14,641 nt of DNA from JAAAPF01 sp046541805 (GCA_046541805.1 JBKHCM010000084.1:1-14641); one strand, 5' to 3'. Shown: positions 1 to 7,794, counted from the stretch's first letter. Numbers and translations: made by a program. The notes: generated by a model from the sequence alone, not told the origin.

Positions 1-2
1 CC

Positions 3-230
3 CGCGGCGTCAAGCTCAACCACCCCGAGGCGGTGGCGCTCATCAGCGACTTCGTCGTCGAGGGCGCGCGCGACGGCAGGAGCGTCGCCGAGCTGATGGA
101 GGACGGCGCCCATGTCGTGTCGCGCGACCAGGTGATGGCGGGCGTCGCCGAGATGATCCCCGACGTCCAGGTGGAGGCCACCTTTCCCGACGGCACCAAG
201 CTCGTCACCGTCCATGACCCCATCCGCTGA
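3..230 (+). CDS. ureA: Urease subunit gamma (UreA), 3' part only
   Basis: This is the C-terminal three quarters of the small gamma subunit of the nickel urease, which hydrolyses urea to ammonia and carbamate in the cytoplasm. The reading frame is open from the first complete codon (position 3) with the family signature RGVKLNHPEAVALISDF, followed by EGARDGRSVAELM and the conserved end PDGTKLVTVHDPI. UreA is normally about 100 residues; 75 codons are visible, so roughly 25 N-terminal residues lie before the window. A GTG at 33 is in frame but falls inside the conserved region and is not the start. The stop overlaps the start of the following acetyltransferase gene by 17 bases, so the two are probably translationally coupled. 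As an operon head, ureD would be expected just upstream of ureA. Confidence 0.97.
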   Translation, partial: RGVKLNHPEAVALISDFVVEGARDGRSVAELMEDGAHVVSRDQVMAGVAEMIPDVQVEATFPDGTKLVTVHDPIR

Positions 231-762
231 CCGCATCCGCGAGGTCGACGCCGCGACCCTGGCCGCCCACGGCGACGCCGTCCGCGCGCTTTTGGCCGAC
301 GGCGTGGCGAGCGGCGCCTCGCTCGGCTTTCTGGGCCCGCTCAAGGACGGCCTCGCCCGCGCCTGGCTCGAGGCGTGCGTGGCGGACCTCCGCGGCGGCA
401 CGCGCCGGGTCTGGCTCGCCCTCGACGCGGTGGGCGGGGTGAACGGCATGGTGCATCTCGCCGACGCCACCAAGGAGAACGCCCCGCACCGCGGCGAGGT
501 CCAAAAGCTCGTGGTCGCCGGGGCGGCGCGCGGGCGCGGGCTCGGCACCCGGCTGATGGCGGCGCTGGAGGCGGGCGCCCGCGCGGCCGGCCGCTGGCTC
601 TTGATCCTCGACACCGACGCCGACAGCGCCGCGGTGGAGTTCTACAAAAATCGCGGCTGGGTCCCGCTCGGCGTCATCCCCTTTTTCTGCCTGAGCCCCG
701 CCGGCGAGCTGCAGGGCACCCACGTCTTCTGGCGCGACCTCCGCGAGCCGGCGGATGGCTGA
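214..762 (+). CDS. GNAT-family N-acetyltransferase inserted between ureA and ureB
   Basis: This is a 182-residue protein with the GNAT fold, which transfers the acetyl group of acetyl-CoA to an amine. The acetyl-CoA pyrophosphate-binding motif is seen as RGRGLG at residues 106-111, preceded by the beta-strand EVQKLVV (95-101). It is followed by the motif-B-like FYKNRGW (143-149) seen in many GNATs. The acceptor cannot be read from the sequence. The ATG at 214 lies inside ureA (17-base overlap) and has no good Shine-Dalgarno sequence, which suggests translation by coupling to ureA. Its position within an operon of urease structural genes suggests a job linked to urea or nitrogen metabolism or to detoxification of an amine, but this is inference. 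Extra open reading frames between urease structural genes are, as I recall, also found in other alphaproteobacteria. Codon use matches the neighbours. Confidence 0.85.
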   Translation: MTPSADRIREVDAATLAAHGDAVRALLADGVASGASLGFLGPLKDGLARAWLEACVADLRGGTRRVWLALDAVGGVNGMVHLADATKENAPHRGEVQKLVVAGAARGRGLGTRLMAALEAGARAAGRWLLILDTDADSAAVEFYKNRGWVPLGVIPFFCLSPAGELQGTHVFWRDLREPADG

Positions 763-821
763 GCCGGCGCGTTATCGCCGCCGGGGTCGAGGAGGCGTGC
801 CACGGCGTTCGGCGCGTCGGC

Positions 822-866
822 ACGAGGTGCGAGGGAACGAGGTGAAAGGCAACGAGGTGAGGAGGC
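822..866 (+). repeat. Threefold 15-bp imperfect tandem repeat in the ureB leader
   Basis: ACGAGGTG occurs at 822-829, 837-844 and 852-859, exactly 15 bases apart each time. Each copy is followed by a purine-rich variable half (CGAGGGA, AAAGGCA, AGGAGGC). The last unit supplies the Shine-Dalgarno sequence of ureB (GAGG, ATG at 873). The repeat lies in the 110-base gap between the acetyltransferase and ureB, where no gene is seen. It may be a slippage product or may offer several ribosome-binding registers; function is unknown. Confidence 0.7.
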
Positions 867-872
867 AGCGAC

Positions 873-1181
873 ATGATCCCCGGTGAAGTCATCCCCGCGC
901 CCGGCGAGATCGAGCTCAACGAGGGCCAGCCCAGCGTGACGCTCGAGGTCGCCAACACCGGCGACCGCCCGATCCAGGTCGGCTCGCACTACCATTTCTT
1001 CGAGACCAACCCGGCCCTCGCCTTCGATCGCCCCCAGGCCCGCGGCATGCGGCTCGACATCCCCGCCGGCACGGCGGTGCGCTTCGAGCCCGGCCAGAGC
1101 CGCGCCGTCACGCTGGTGCCCTATCGCGGCGAGCGCCGGGTCTTCGGCTTCCAGCAGCAGGTGATGGGCCCGCTCGACTGA
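873..1181 (+). CDS. ureB: Urease subunit beta (UreB)
   Basis: This is a 102-residue beta subunit, the usual length for the separate bacterial form (fused to gamma in Helicobacter, to both in plants). It packs against UreC in the (ABC)3 urease trimer and has no catalytic residues. The signature is clear: PGEI near the N-terminus, then NTGDRPIQVGSHYHFFETN in the middle, and a C-terminal half with RLDIPAGTAVRFEPG and FGFQ. The ATG at 873 is preceded by a GGAGG-type ribosome site about seven bases upstream, created by the third copy of a local 15-bp repeat. The gene is separated from ureC by 31 bases and belongs to the same transcription unit. Confidence 0.98.
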   Translation: MIPGEVIPAPGEIELNEGQPSVTLEVANTGDRPIQVGSHYHFFETNPALAFDRPQARGMRLDIPAGTAVRFEPGQSRAVTLVPYRGERRVFGFQQQVMGPLD

Positions 1182-1212
1182 GCGCCGGAGTCGCAAGGAA
1201 AGGACGGTCGAC

Positions 1213-2925
1213 ATGCCGATGAAGATCAGCCGGAGCGCCTACGCCGACATGTACGGGCCGACGACCGGCGACAAGCTGCGGCTCGCCGACACCGAGCTGT
1301 TCTTGGAGGTCGAGGGCGACCACACGGTCTACGGCGAGGAGGTCAAGTTCGGCGGCGGCAAGGTCATCCGCGACGGCATGGGCCAGAGCCAGGCGACCCG
1401 CGCCGCGGGTGCGGTCGACACCGTCATCACCAACGCGCTGATCGTCGATGCCACCGGCATCTACAAGGCCGACGTCGGCTTGAAGGACGGCCGCATCGCC
1501 GGCATCGGCAAGGCCGGCAACCCCGACACCCAGCCCTATGTCTCCATCGTCGTCGGCCCCGGCACCGAGGCCATCGCCGGCGAGGGCAAGATCCTCACCG
1601 CCGGCGGCTTCGATTCGCACATCCACTTCATCTGCCCGCAGCAGATCGAGGAGGCCTTGTGCGCGGGCGTGACGACGATGCTCGGCGGCGGCACCGGCCC
1701 CGCCACCGGCACCAACGCCACCACCTGCACGCCCGGCCCCTGGCACATCGCCCGCATGCTGCAGGCGGCGGAGGGCTTTGCGATGAACCTCGCCTTCGCC
1801 GCCAAGGGCAACGCCGCCACCCCCGACGCGCTCGTCGAGCAGATCCAGGCGGGGGCGGCGGCGATGAAGCTGCACGAGGACTGGGGCACGACCCCGGGCG
1901 CGATCGACAACTGCCTCGCCGTCGCCGACGACCTCGACGTGCAGGTGATGATCCACACCGACACGCTGAACGAGAGCGGCTTCGTCGAGACCACGATCAA
2001 GGCGCTCAAGGGCCGCACCATCCACGCCTACCACACCGAGGGCGCGGGCGGCGGCCACGCCCCGGACATCATCAAGATCTGCGGCGAGGCCAACGTCCTG
2101 CCGTCCTCGACCAACCCGACCCGGCCCTACACGGTGAACACGGTGGCCGAGCATTTGGACATGCTCATGGTCTGCCACCATTTGGACCCGAACATTCCCG
2201 AGGACGTCGCCTTCGCCGAGAGCCGGATCCGAAAGGAGACCATCGCCGCGGAGGACATCCTCCACGACCTCGGCGCCTTCTCGATCATGGGCTCCGACAG
2301 CCAGGCCATGGGCCGCGTCGGCGAGGTCATCATCCGCACCTGGCAGACCGCCGACAAGATGAAGCGCCAGCGCGGCGCCCTGCCGGACGAGGCGGGCGCG
2401 AACGACAACCTGCGCATCAAGCGCTACGTCGCCAAATACACCATCAACCCGGCGATCGCGCACGGGATCTCGAACCACGTCGGCTCGATCGAGGTGGGCA
2501 AGCTCGCCGATCTCGTCCTGTGGAACCCCGCCTTCTTCGGCGTGAAGCCCGATCTGGTCTTGAAGATGGGCTCGATCGCCGCGGCACCGATGGGCGATCC
2601 CAACGCCTCGATCCCGACCCCGCAGCCGGTACACTACCGGCCGATGTTCGCGGCCTTCGGCAAGTCGCTCACCCGCTCGGCGGTGAGCTTCGTCTCCAAG
2701 GCCGCGCTCGCCCGCGACCTCGGCGCCCAGCTCGGCCTCGAGCGCGATCTCGTGGCCGTCGACAACACCCGCTCGGGCATCTCGAAGGCGTCGATGGTCC
2801 TCAACGACGCCACGCCCGCGATGGAAGTCGACCCCGAGACCTACGAGGTGAAGGCCGACGGCGTGCCCTTGGTGTGCGAGCCCGCCAAGGAGCTGGCGAT
2901 GGCCCAGCGCTATTTCCTCTTCTGA
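1213..2925 (+). CDS. ureC: Urease subunit alpha (UreC), catalytic subunit
   Basis: This is the 570-residue catalytic subunit carrying the di-nickel centre, of the amidohydrolase superfamily. All expected ligands are visible, each two residues later than in Klebsiella aerogenes UreC. His136 and His138 lie in SHIHFI, the carbamylated Lys219 in MKLHEDWG, His221 follows, His248 is in MIHTD, His274 in YHTEGAGGGH and Asp362 in GSDSQAMGR. The mobile-flap pair Cys321-His322 lies in MVCHHLDP, and the substrate-contacting Arg338 in AESR. The enzyme should therefore be active once loaded with nickel by UreDEFG. The start at 1213 is supported by the purine-rich ribosome site AAGGAAAGGA at 1195-1204, eight bases upstream, and by the family's usual N-terminus (ISRSAYADMYGPT). 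It ends nine bases before the ureE start. Confidence 0.99.
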   Translation: MPMKISRSAYADMYGPTTGDKLRLADTELFLEVEGDHTVYGEEVKFGGGKVIRDGMGQSQATRAAGAVDTVITNALIVDATGIYKADVGLKDGRIAGIGKAGNPDTQPYVSIVVGPGTEAIAGEGKILTAGGFDSHIHFICPQQIEEALCAGVTTMLGGGTGPATGTNATTCTPGPWHIARMLQAAEGFAMNLAFAAKGNAATPDALVEQIQAGAAAMKLHEDWGTTPGAIDNCLAVADDLDVQVMIHTDTLNESGFVETTIKALKGRTIHAYHTEGAGGGHAPDIIKICGEANVLPSSTNPTRPYTVNTVAEHLDMLMVCHHLDPNIPEDVAFAESRIRKETIAAEDILHDLGAFSIMGSDSQAMGRVGEVIIRTWQTADKMKRQRGALPDEAGANDNLRIKRYVAKYTINPAIAHGISNHVGSIEVGKLADLVLWNPAFFGVKPDLVLKMGSIAAAPMGDPNASIPTPQPVHYRPMFAAFGKSLTRSAVSFVSKAALARDLGAQLGLERDLVAVDNTRSGISKASMVLNDATPAMEVDPETYEVKADGVPLVCEPAKELAMAQRYFLF

Positions 2926-2933
2926 GCGCGGCG

Positions 2934-3401
2934 ATGCAGCGCGCGACGCGGACCCTTCCCAAAGCCGAGGCGGTCGACGCCACCGTGGCGCTCACCGTCA
3001 CCCTCGACCTCGAGGGCCGGCGCAAGCGCCGCCACGTCGTGCGCGCCGCCGAGGGCGAGGACGTCCTGATCGACCTCGCCGAGCCGCCGCAGCTCAAGGA
3101 CGGCGACGGCCTCGTGCTCGCCGACGGCCGGGTGGCGCGGGTCGTGGCCGAGGCCGAGGCGCTGACCGCGGTCACGGCCGGCCCCGGCTGCCCGCTGGTC
3201 AAGCTCGCCTGGCATCTGGGCAATCGCCATCTGGCGGTGCAGTTCGATGAGGACCGGCTGTTGATCCGCCGCGACCACGTCATCGAGGCGATGCTGGCGG
3301 GGCTCGGCGCGCGGCTCGCCCACCTCGAGGCCCCGTTCGATCCCGAGCCCGGCGCCTACGACCCCCACCACGGCCACGGAGCGGGCCATGAGCACGGGTG
3401 A
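2934..3401 (+). CDS. ureE: Urease accessory protein UreE, nickel metallochaperone
   Basis: This is a 155-residue cytoplasmic nickel carrier that hands Ni2+ to the UreG-UreF-UreD activation complex. The N-terminal peptide-binding domain spans about residues 1-75. The C-terminal metal-binding domain carries WHLGNRHLAVQ (93-103), in which His99 corresponds to the conserved nickel histidine at the dimer interface (His96 in K. aerogenes). The tail is histidine-rich: five His among the last eleven residues (145, 146, 148, 152, 154), shorter than the Klebsiella tail but enough to bind extra nickel. I chose the ATG at 2934 because it lies just after the ureC stop and gives the normal length. The frame is open far upstream inside ureC, but that part is not real. 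It overlaps ureF by 14 bases. Confidence 0.96.
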   Translation: MQRATRTLPKAEAVDATVALTVTLDLEGRRKRRHVVRAAEGEDVLIDLAEPPQLKDGDGLVLADGRVARVVAEAEALTAVTAGPGCPLVKLAWHLGNRHLAVQFDEDRLLIRRDHVIEAMLAGLGARLAHLEAPFDPEPGAYDPHHGHGAGHEHG

Positions 3402-4071
3402 GCGCGCGCTCTACCGCTTGCTGGCGTGGCTGTCGCCGAGCTTTCCCGTCGGGTCCTACACCTACAGCCACGGCCTCGAGACCGCGGTGGAGGACGGTCT
3501 GGTCGCGGACCGGGCGAGCCTGGCCGAGTGGATCGAGGCCCTTTTGCTCGCCGGCAGCCCGCGCAACGACGCCATCTTCCTCACCGCCGCCTGGCAGGCG
3601 GCCTGTGCGGAGGACGAGCAACGCTTCGTCGAGGTCCGCGCGCTCGCCGCCGTCTGCCACGCCAGCGCCGAGCTCAAGCTCGAGAGCCTGCACCAGGGCG
3701 GGGCCTTTCGCGACGCCGTGCGCCGCGCCTGGCCGGCGCCCGGGATCGAGCGGCTGTGCGACGGCGACGTGCCGCTGGCCTACCCCGTCGCCGTCGGCGT
3801 CACCGCCGCCGCCCACGGCGTGCCGCTGCGCTCCGCACTCCACGCCTATCTCCACGCCTTCGCGGCCAACCTGGTCTCGGCCGGGGTGCGGCTGATCCCC
3901 TTGGGCCAGAACGACGGCCAGCGCGCCCTCGCGGCGCTCGAGCCGCCGGTCCACGCCCTCGCCGAGGAGGCGGAGACGACCACGCTCGACGATCTCGGCG
4001 GCTGCGCCTGGATGGCCGAGATCTGCTCGATGCGCCACGAGACCCAATATACGAGGCTCTTTCGCTCATGA
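3388..4071 (+). CDS. ureF: Urease accessory protein UreF
   Basis: This is a 227-residue all-helical accessory protein, part of the UreD-UreF-UreG complex that loads nickel and CO2 into apo-urease and thought to gate UreG's GTP hydrolysis. Family hallmarks are SPSFPVGSYTYSHGLE near the N-terminus (residues 16-31), SPRNDAIF in the first third, HASAELKLESL in the middle and the conserved C-terminal MRHETQYTRLFRS, the tail that contacts UreD/UreH in Helicobacter. The ATG at 3388 lies inside the His-tail codons of ureE, and the stop overlaps the ureG start as ATGA, so ureE, ureF and ureG are translationally coupled. Length and composition are normal. Confidence 0.97.
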   Translation: MSTGERALYRLLAWLSPSFPVGSYTYSHGLETAVEDGLVADRASLAEWIEALLLAGSPRNDAIFLTAAWQAACAEDEQRFVEVRALAAVCHASAELKLESLHQGGAFRDAVRRAWPAPGIERLCDGDVPLAYPVAVGVTAAAHGVPLRSALHAYLHAFAANLVSAGVRLIPLGQNDGQRALAALEPPVHALAEEAETTTLDDLGGCAWMAEICSMRHETQYTRLFRS

Positions 4072-4718
4072 TCTCGCCCCACGACCCCTCTTCGCCCGGC
4101 GGGTCGCCGCACGGCCCCTTGCGCGTCGGCATCGGCGGCCCGGTCGGCTCCGGCAAGACCGCGCTCACCGACGCGCTCTGCAAGCACCTGCGCGACCGCT
4201 TCGAGCTCGCGGTCGTCACCAACGACATCTACACCCAAGAGGACGCCCAGTTCCTCACCCGCTCGGGTGCCTTGGCGCCCGAGCGCATCCGCGGCGTCGA
4301 GACCGGGGGCTGCCCGCACACCGCCATCCGCGAGGACGCCTCGATCAACCTGCAGGCCATCGCCGAGCTGCGGGCGGCGCACAGCAAGCGCCTCGATCTG
4401 ATCCTGGTGGAGAGCGGCGGCGACAACCTGTCGGCCACCTTCAGTCCCGAGCTCGCCGACCTCACCATCTACGTCATCGACGTCTCCGCCGGCGACAAGA
4501 TCCCCAGAAAGGGCGGCCCCGGCATCACGCGCTCGGACCTGTTGGTCATCAACAAGATCGACCTCGCGCCCATGGTCGGCGCCTCGCTCGAGGTCATGGA
4601 CCGCGATTCCCGACGGATGCGCGGCGAGCGGCCGTTCCTCTTCACCAATATCAAGCAGGGCCAGGGCGTCGCCGAGGTGGCGCGCTTCATCTGCGAGCGC
4701 GGCGGGCTCGGGGTGTGA
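4068..4718 (+). CDS. ureG: Urease accessory GTPase UreG
   Basis: This is a 216-residue SIMIBI-class GTPase that uses GTP hydrolysis to drive nickel insertion into urease. Visible motifs are the P-loop GPVGSGKT (residues 24-31), the nickel-binding CPH triad (82-84) in GVETGGCPHTAIRED, the switch region ESGGDNLSATF (115-125) and the guanine-specificity motif NKID (162-165). The first 16 residues are a Pro/Ser/His-rich extension of the kind often found before the P-loop. The ATG at 4068 overlaps the ureF stop by four bases. This is the last gene of the plus-strand urease operon; bioY is convergent with only 32 bases between the two stops. Confidence 0.98.
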   Translation: MISPHDPSSPGGSPHGPLRVGIGGPVGSGKTALTDALCKHLRDRFELAVVTNDIYTQEDAQFLTRSGALAPERIRGVETGGCPHTAIREDASINLQAIAELRAAHSKRLDLILVESGGDNLSATFSPELADLTIYVIDVSAGDKIPRKGGPGITRSDLLVINKIDLAPMVGASLEVMDRDSRRMRGERPFLFTNIKQGQGVAEVARFICERGGLGV

Positions 4719-4741
4719 CCGGCCGCTTCCGCCTCGCGACG

Positions 4742-4763
4742 CCGTGACCGTCAGCCGGTCCGG
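4742..4763. terminator. Weak hairpin between convergent ureG and bioY ends
   Basis: GACCG (4746-4750) and CGGTC (4756-4760) can pair around TCAGC. Three more G-C pairs (4742-4744 with 4761-4763) can add across a bulged base. There is no run of T on either strand and the stem overlaps the bioY stop codon, so termination activity is doubtful. It is the only candidate in this 32-base convergent gap. Confidence 0.25.
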
Positions 4764-5332
4764 CGCGGGCGCGCCAACAGGCGCAGGCAGGCGGCGGCCA
4801 GCGCCGACTTCAACACCATGCCGAAGACAAAGGGCGTGGCGCCGACGGCCACGGCCTGCTCGAGGCCCATGCCGGAGAACGTCGCGAGCCAAGCGACGCC
4901 GAGCGCCAAAATCGCGAGGTGACCCGCCAGCATGACGGCGAAGCCGGCGACCGCGTTCCGGGCGAGGCCGCGCTCGGCGCACCAGCCGACGGCGGCGGCG
5001 ACGGCGACGAAGGCGAAGAGGTAGCCGCCGGTGGGCCCGATCAGATGCTGCGCCCCCGCCGCACCGCCGGCGAAGACCGGCAGGCCCACCGCACCCTCGG
5101 CCAGGTAGGCGGCGACCGTGGCGCCGCCGAGGCGCCAGCCGTAGACGGCGCCGATCAGGACGACCGCGAAGGTCTGCATCGTCATCGGCACCGGCAGCAT
5201 CGGCACCTCGATCCAGGCGCAGGCGGCGAGGAACGCCGTGCCCGCCAACACCAAAACGAGCCGCCGCGACCCGCTGCCGCCGCGGAACCACTCCAGCGCC
5301 GCCCGGTCCGGCTGCGCGACGTCTCGTGCCAT
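4751..5332 (-). CDS. bioY: BioY-type biotin transporter (S component)
   Basis: This is a 193-residue integral membrane protein of the BioY family, the substrate-binding S component of ECF-type biotin importers. Solitary BioY proteins in alphaproteobacteria can work without bioM/bioN, and none is seen here. About six hydrophobic spans are present. Family motifs are PVPMTMQTFAVVLIGAVYGW (48-67), YLAEGAVGLPVFAGG (76-90) and IGPTGGYLFAF (98-108). The C-terminal motif reads PFVFGMVLK (167-175). In the best-studied BioY proteins this is PFxxGDxxK, with Asp and Lys touching biotin; here the Lys is kept (175) but the Asp is Met172. I chose the ATG at 5332 because GGGGAGAGG lies just upstream and the length is typical. 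An upstream in-frame ATG at 5368 would add twelve charged residues and lacks support. Confidence 0.88.
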   Translation of the reverse strand: MARDVAQPDRAALEWFRGGSGSRRLVLVLAGTAFLAACAWIEVPMLPVPMTMQTFAVVLIGAVYGWRLGGATVAAYLAEGAVGLPVFAGGAAGAQHLIGPTGGYLFAFVAVAAAVGWCAERGLARNAVAGFAVMLAGHLAILALGVAWLATFSGMGLEQAVAVGATPFVFGMVLKSALAAACLRLLARPRRTG

Positions 5333-5379
5333 GCGTCCTCTCCCCTCGTCGCGACGCTTCGCGCCCATGTGTGCCGTAT

Positions 5380-5409
5380 ATCGTACCGCAGCTCGACGCC
5401 GCTCTCCAA
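5380..5409 (-). promoter_or_regulatory. Candidate promoter for bioY
   Basis: On the minus strand TTGGAG (5404-5409) is followed after 18 bases by TACGAT (5380-5385), some 47 bases before the bioY start. The -10 element matches four of six sigma-70 consensus bases and the -35 keeps TTG. It lies in the 91-base gap after the GH65 gene, so bioY may have its own promoter besides readthrough. No BioR box (TTATCTATAA-like) is seen. Confidence 0.35.
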
Positions 5410-5423
5410 GCCGGCGCGCGCGC

Positions 5424-7793
5424 TTATTCCGCCGCGCTCGCCTGCGGTTCGGGGATCTCGGCCACCGGCGCCGCCGGCGTCAGGCTCAGTCCCCGGCCGC
5501 GGTGGGTGAGGCTCAGCGCCGGCCCCTGCAGGAGGGTGTAGCGGGTGCGCGCATGGCCGGCCTCGACGCGGAGCCGGCTGCCGCGGACCTCGAGGTGGAA
5601 GGTGAGCCCGCGCCAGCTCTTCGGCAGCCTGGGGTCGAAGCGGAGATGGCCGCCGTGGTCGCGCAGGCCGCCGAAGCCGTAGACCAGAGCCAGCCAAGTC
5701 CCGCCGATCGAGGCGATGTGGGCGCCGTGCTTGACGTTGCCGCCGACGTCGGAGAGGTCCATCGTCGCCGCGAAGCGGAAGTATTCGAGCGCCTTGTCGT
5801 GCTCGCCGATCTCGCCCGCGATGATGCTCTGCACGCACACCGACAGCGACGAATCGTGCGTGGTCAGCGGGTCGTAGTAGTCGAAATTCCGGCGCTTGTC
5901 CTCCACCGAAAACTCGTGGCTCAACAAAAACATGGCGAGGATGATGTCGGCCTGCTTGATCACCTGATGGCGGTAGAGGTTGAGCGGGTGGTAATAGAGC
6001 AGGAGCGGATAGTGCTCGGACGGGGTGCGCAGGAAATCCCAGATGGGCTTGTCGGTGAAACTGTCGTCCTGGAGGTGGATGCCGAGGTCGGCGTCGTAGG
6101 GCAGGAACATGTGCGACGCCGCCTGCTCCCAGTCCTCGAGCTCGTCCTCGTCGAGCTCGGTGGCGCGCACCAACCGTGCGAAGGCCGCCGGGTTGTCGCG
6201 GGCGACGGCGCGCACCGCCTCGCCCGCGTAGCGCAAATTCTCCCGCGCCATCAGGTTGGTGAAGTAGTTGTTGTTGACGATGGCGGTGTATTCGTCCGGC
6301 CCGGTCACCCCGGCGATGCAGAACTGGGCGTTGCGGTGGAAGTTGTAGTAGCCCAGCGACAGCCAGAGCCGCGCCGTCTCCACCAGGATCTCGACGCCGT
6401 AGTCGTGGAGAAAAGCGAGGTCGCCGGTGATGTCGACGTATTTGCGGATGGCGTAGGCGATGTCGGCGTCGATGTGGTACTGGGCGGTGCCGGCGGCGTA
6501 ATAGGCGGAGGCGTCGTCGCCGTTGATCGTCCGCCAGGGGAAGAGCGCACCGGCGTGACCGAGCTCCTTGGCGCGCCGCCGTGCCCGATCCAGCTTGTCG
6601 TAGCGAAACTTCAACAGGGCGCGGGCGATGCGGGGATTGGTGTAGCAGATGAAGGGGAGCACATAAATCTCGGTGTCCCAGAAATAGTGCCCCTCGTAGG
6701 TCTGCCCGGTCAGCCCGCGGGCCCCGATCCCGGCGCCGTCGACGCAGGCCGAGGCCTGCAGGAGCTGGTAGAGGTTCCAGCGGATGACCTGCTGGGTGCG
6801 GTCGTCGTGGTCGGAGACCTCGACGTCGCTGCGCTGCCAGAACTCGCCGACGGCCCGCTCCTGCCGCGCCACCAGCTCGCCGAAGCCGCACCTCTTGGCC
6901 GCATCGAGCGTCCAACCGACCTGGCGGCGGAGCTCGGCGGCGGCGCGGTGGCGGCTGTGGTGGTAGGCCAAGAACTTGGTGAGCCGGATGGTGCGGCCGG
7001 GCTGGGCGTCGATGCGGAAGACCGCCTGCGCGCCCTCCTCGCCGCGCTCGACGCGGACCTCCCAGCGGTCCTCGCACTCGACGTCGTGGTCCATGCCGCA
7101 GGCCATGCGCGCACCGCTGAGCTCGGTCGCGAAGCTCAAGACCGCGCGGCAGCCGTCGCCCTCGGCGGTGCCGAGCGGGCGCAGGGCCTGCTTGCCGAGG
7201 CGGATGCCGAGGCGCGGGTCCTCGGGGTCCTGGCTCGCGGTCATCGGCGCGGTGCGGCCGAGCTCGGAGGCGAGGATGACCGAGGCGGCGGCCTCGATCG
7301 TGATCTCGGCCTGGATGGCGGCGACATGGCGGTTGGTGAAGGAGACCAGCCGCGTGGTGCGGTAGTGGATGCGCTTGCCGTTGGGGTGCAGCCAGGTCAG
7401 CTCGCGCAGCTTGAGGCCGCGCGCCAGGTCGAGCCGACGCCGGTAGTCGGCGGTCTCGCGGCTGTCGAGGTCGAAGGGCTCGTCGTCGACGTAGAGCTTC
7501 AGGGTCTTGCCGTCCGGGCAGTTGAGCATGGTCTGCCCGGTGTCGGGAAAGCCGTAGGCCTTCTCGCCGTAGGTGATGGGCCGGAGCTCGTAGAAGCCAT
7601 TGAGATAGGTGCCGGGCTCGACCGCCGGATGGCCTTCCTCGTGGCTGCCGCGCAACCCCAGATAGCCGTTGGCGAGGGCGAAGATCGTCTCCGCCGCCTC
7701 GACGAACTCGCCGGTGTAGGCGCGGCTCTCGAGGCCCCACGGATCGACCGGAAAGAGGTCCTCGGGGAGCTCGAGCCGCGCCCGCAGCACCAT
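5424..7793 (-). CDS. Glycoside hydrolase family 65 protein: alpha-glucobiose phosphorylase (trehalose/kojibiose/maltose type)
   Basis: This 789-residue protein has full GH65 architecture: N-terminal beta-sandwich (about 1-290), helical linker, (alpha/alpha)6 barrel (about 340-715) and a small C-terminal beta domain. GH65 phosphorylases cleave an alpha-linked glucobiose with inorganic phosphate by inversion, giving beta-glucose 1-phosphate. The general acid is Glu501 in GVTGPDEY (495-502). Other signatures are GHYFWDTEIYVLPF (368-381), KQAD (613-616) and THDSSLS (645-651), the last in the region that forms the phosphate pocket in characterised members. There is no signal peptide, so it acts in the cytoplasm. 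The ATG at 7793 is one base from the stop of the beta-phosphoglucomutase gene, the enzyme that uses its product. The disaccharide (trehalose, maltose, kojibiose, nigerose) cannot be decided by eye. The GH65 plus phosphoglucomutase pair resembles Mycobacterium tuberculosis Rv3401/Rv3400. Confidence 0.93.
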   Translation of the reverse strand: MVLRARLELPEDLFPVDPWGLESRAYTGEFVEAAETIFALANGYLGLRGSHEEGHPAVEPGTYLNGFYELRPITYGEKAYGFPDTGQTMLNCPDGKTLKLYVDDEPFDLDSRETADYRRRLDLARGLKLRELTWLHPNGKRIHYRTTRLVSFTNRHVAAIQAEITIEAAASVILASELGRTAPMTASQDPEDPRLGIRLGKQALRPLGTAEGDGCRAVLSFATELSGARMACGMDHDVECEDRWEVRVERGEEGAQAVFRIDAQPGRTIRLTKFLAYHHSRHRAAAELRRQVGWTLDAAKRCGFGELVARQERAVGEFWQRSDVEVSDHDDRTQQVIRWNLYQLLQASACVDGAGIGARGLTGQTYEGHYFWDTEIYVLPFICYTNPRIARALLKFRYDKLDRARRRAKELGHAGALFPWRTINGDDASAYYAAGTAQYHIDADIAYAIRKYVDITGDLAFLHDYGVEILVETARLWLSLGYYNFHRNAQFCIAGVTGPDEYTAIVNNNYFTNLMARENLRYAGEAVRAVARDNPAAFARLVRATELDEDELEDWEQAASHMFLPYDADLGIHLQDDSFTDKPIWDFLRTPSEHYPLLLYYHPLNLYRHQVIKQADIILAMFLLSHEFSVEDKRRNFDYYDPLTTHDSSLSVCVQSIIAGEIGEHDKALEYFRFAATMDLSDVGGNVKHGAHIASIGGTWLALVYGFGGLRDHGGHLRFDPRLPKSWRGLTFHLEVRGSRLRVEAGHARTRYTLLQGPALSLTHRGRGLSLTPAAPVAEIPEPQASAAE

Positions 7794-7794
7794 T

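Noticed and set aside
1108..2634. Long minus-strand open frame opposite ureC
   Set aside because: It is antisense to a fully conserved catalytic gene, its product is Arg/Gly/Asp/Val-rich with no domain, and long shadows are expected at this GC content.
5333..5368. Upstream ATG of bioY giving 12 more residues
   Set aside because: The added residues are charged and not part of the family, while the ATG at 5332 has a strong ribosome site.
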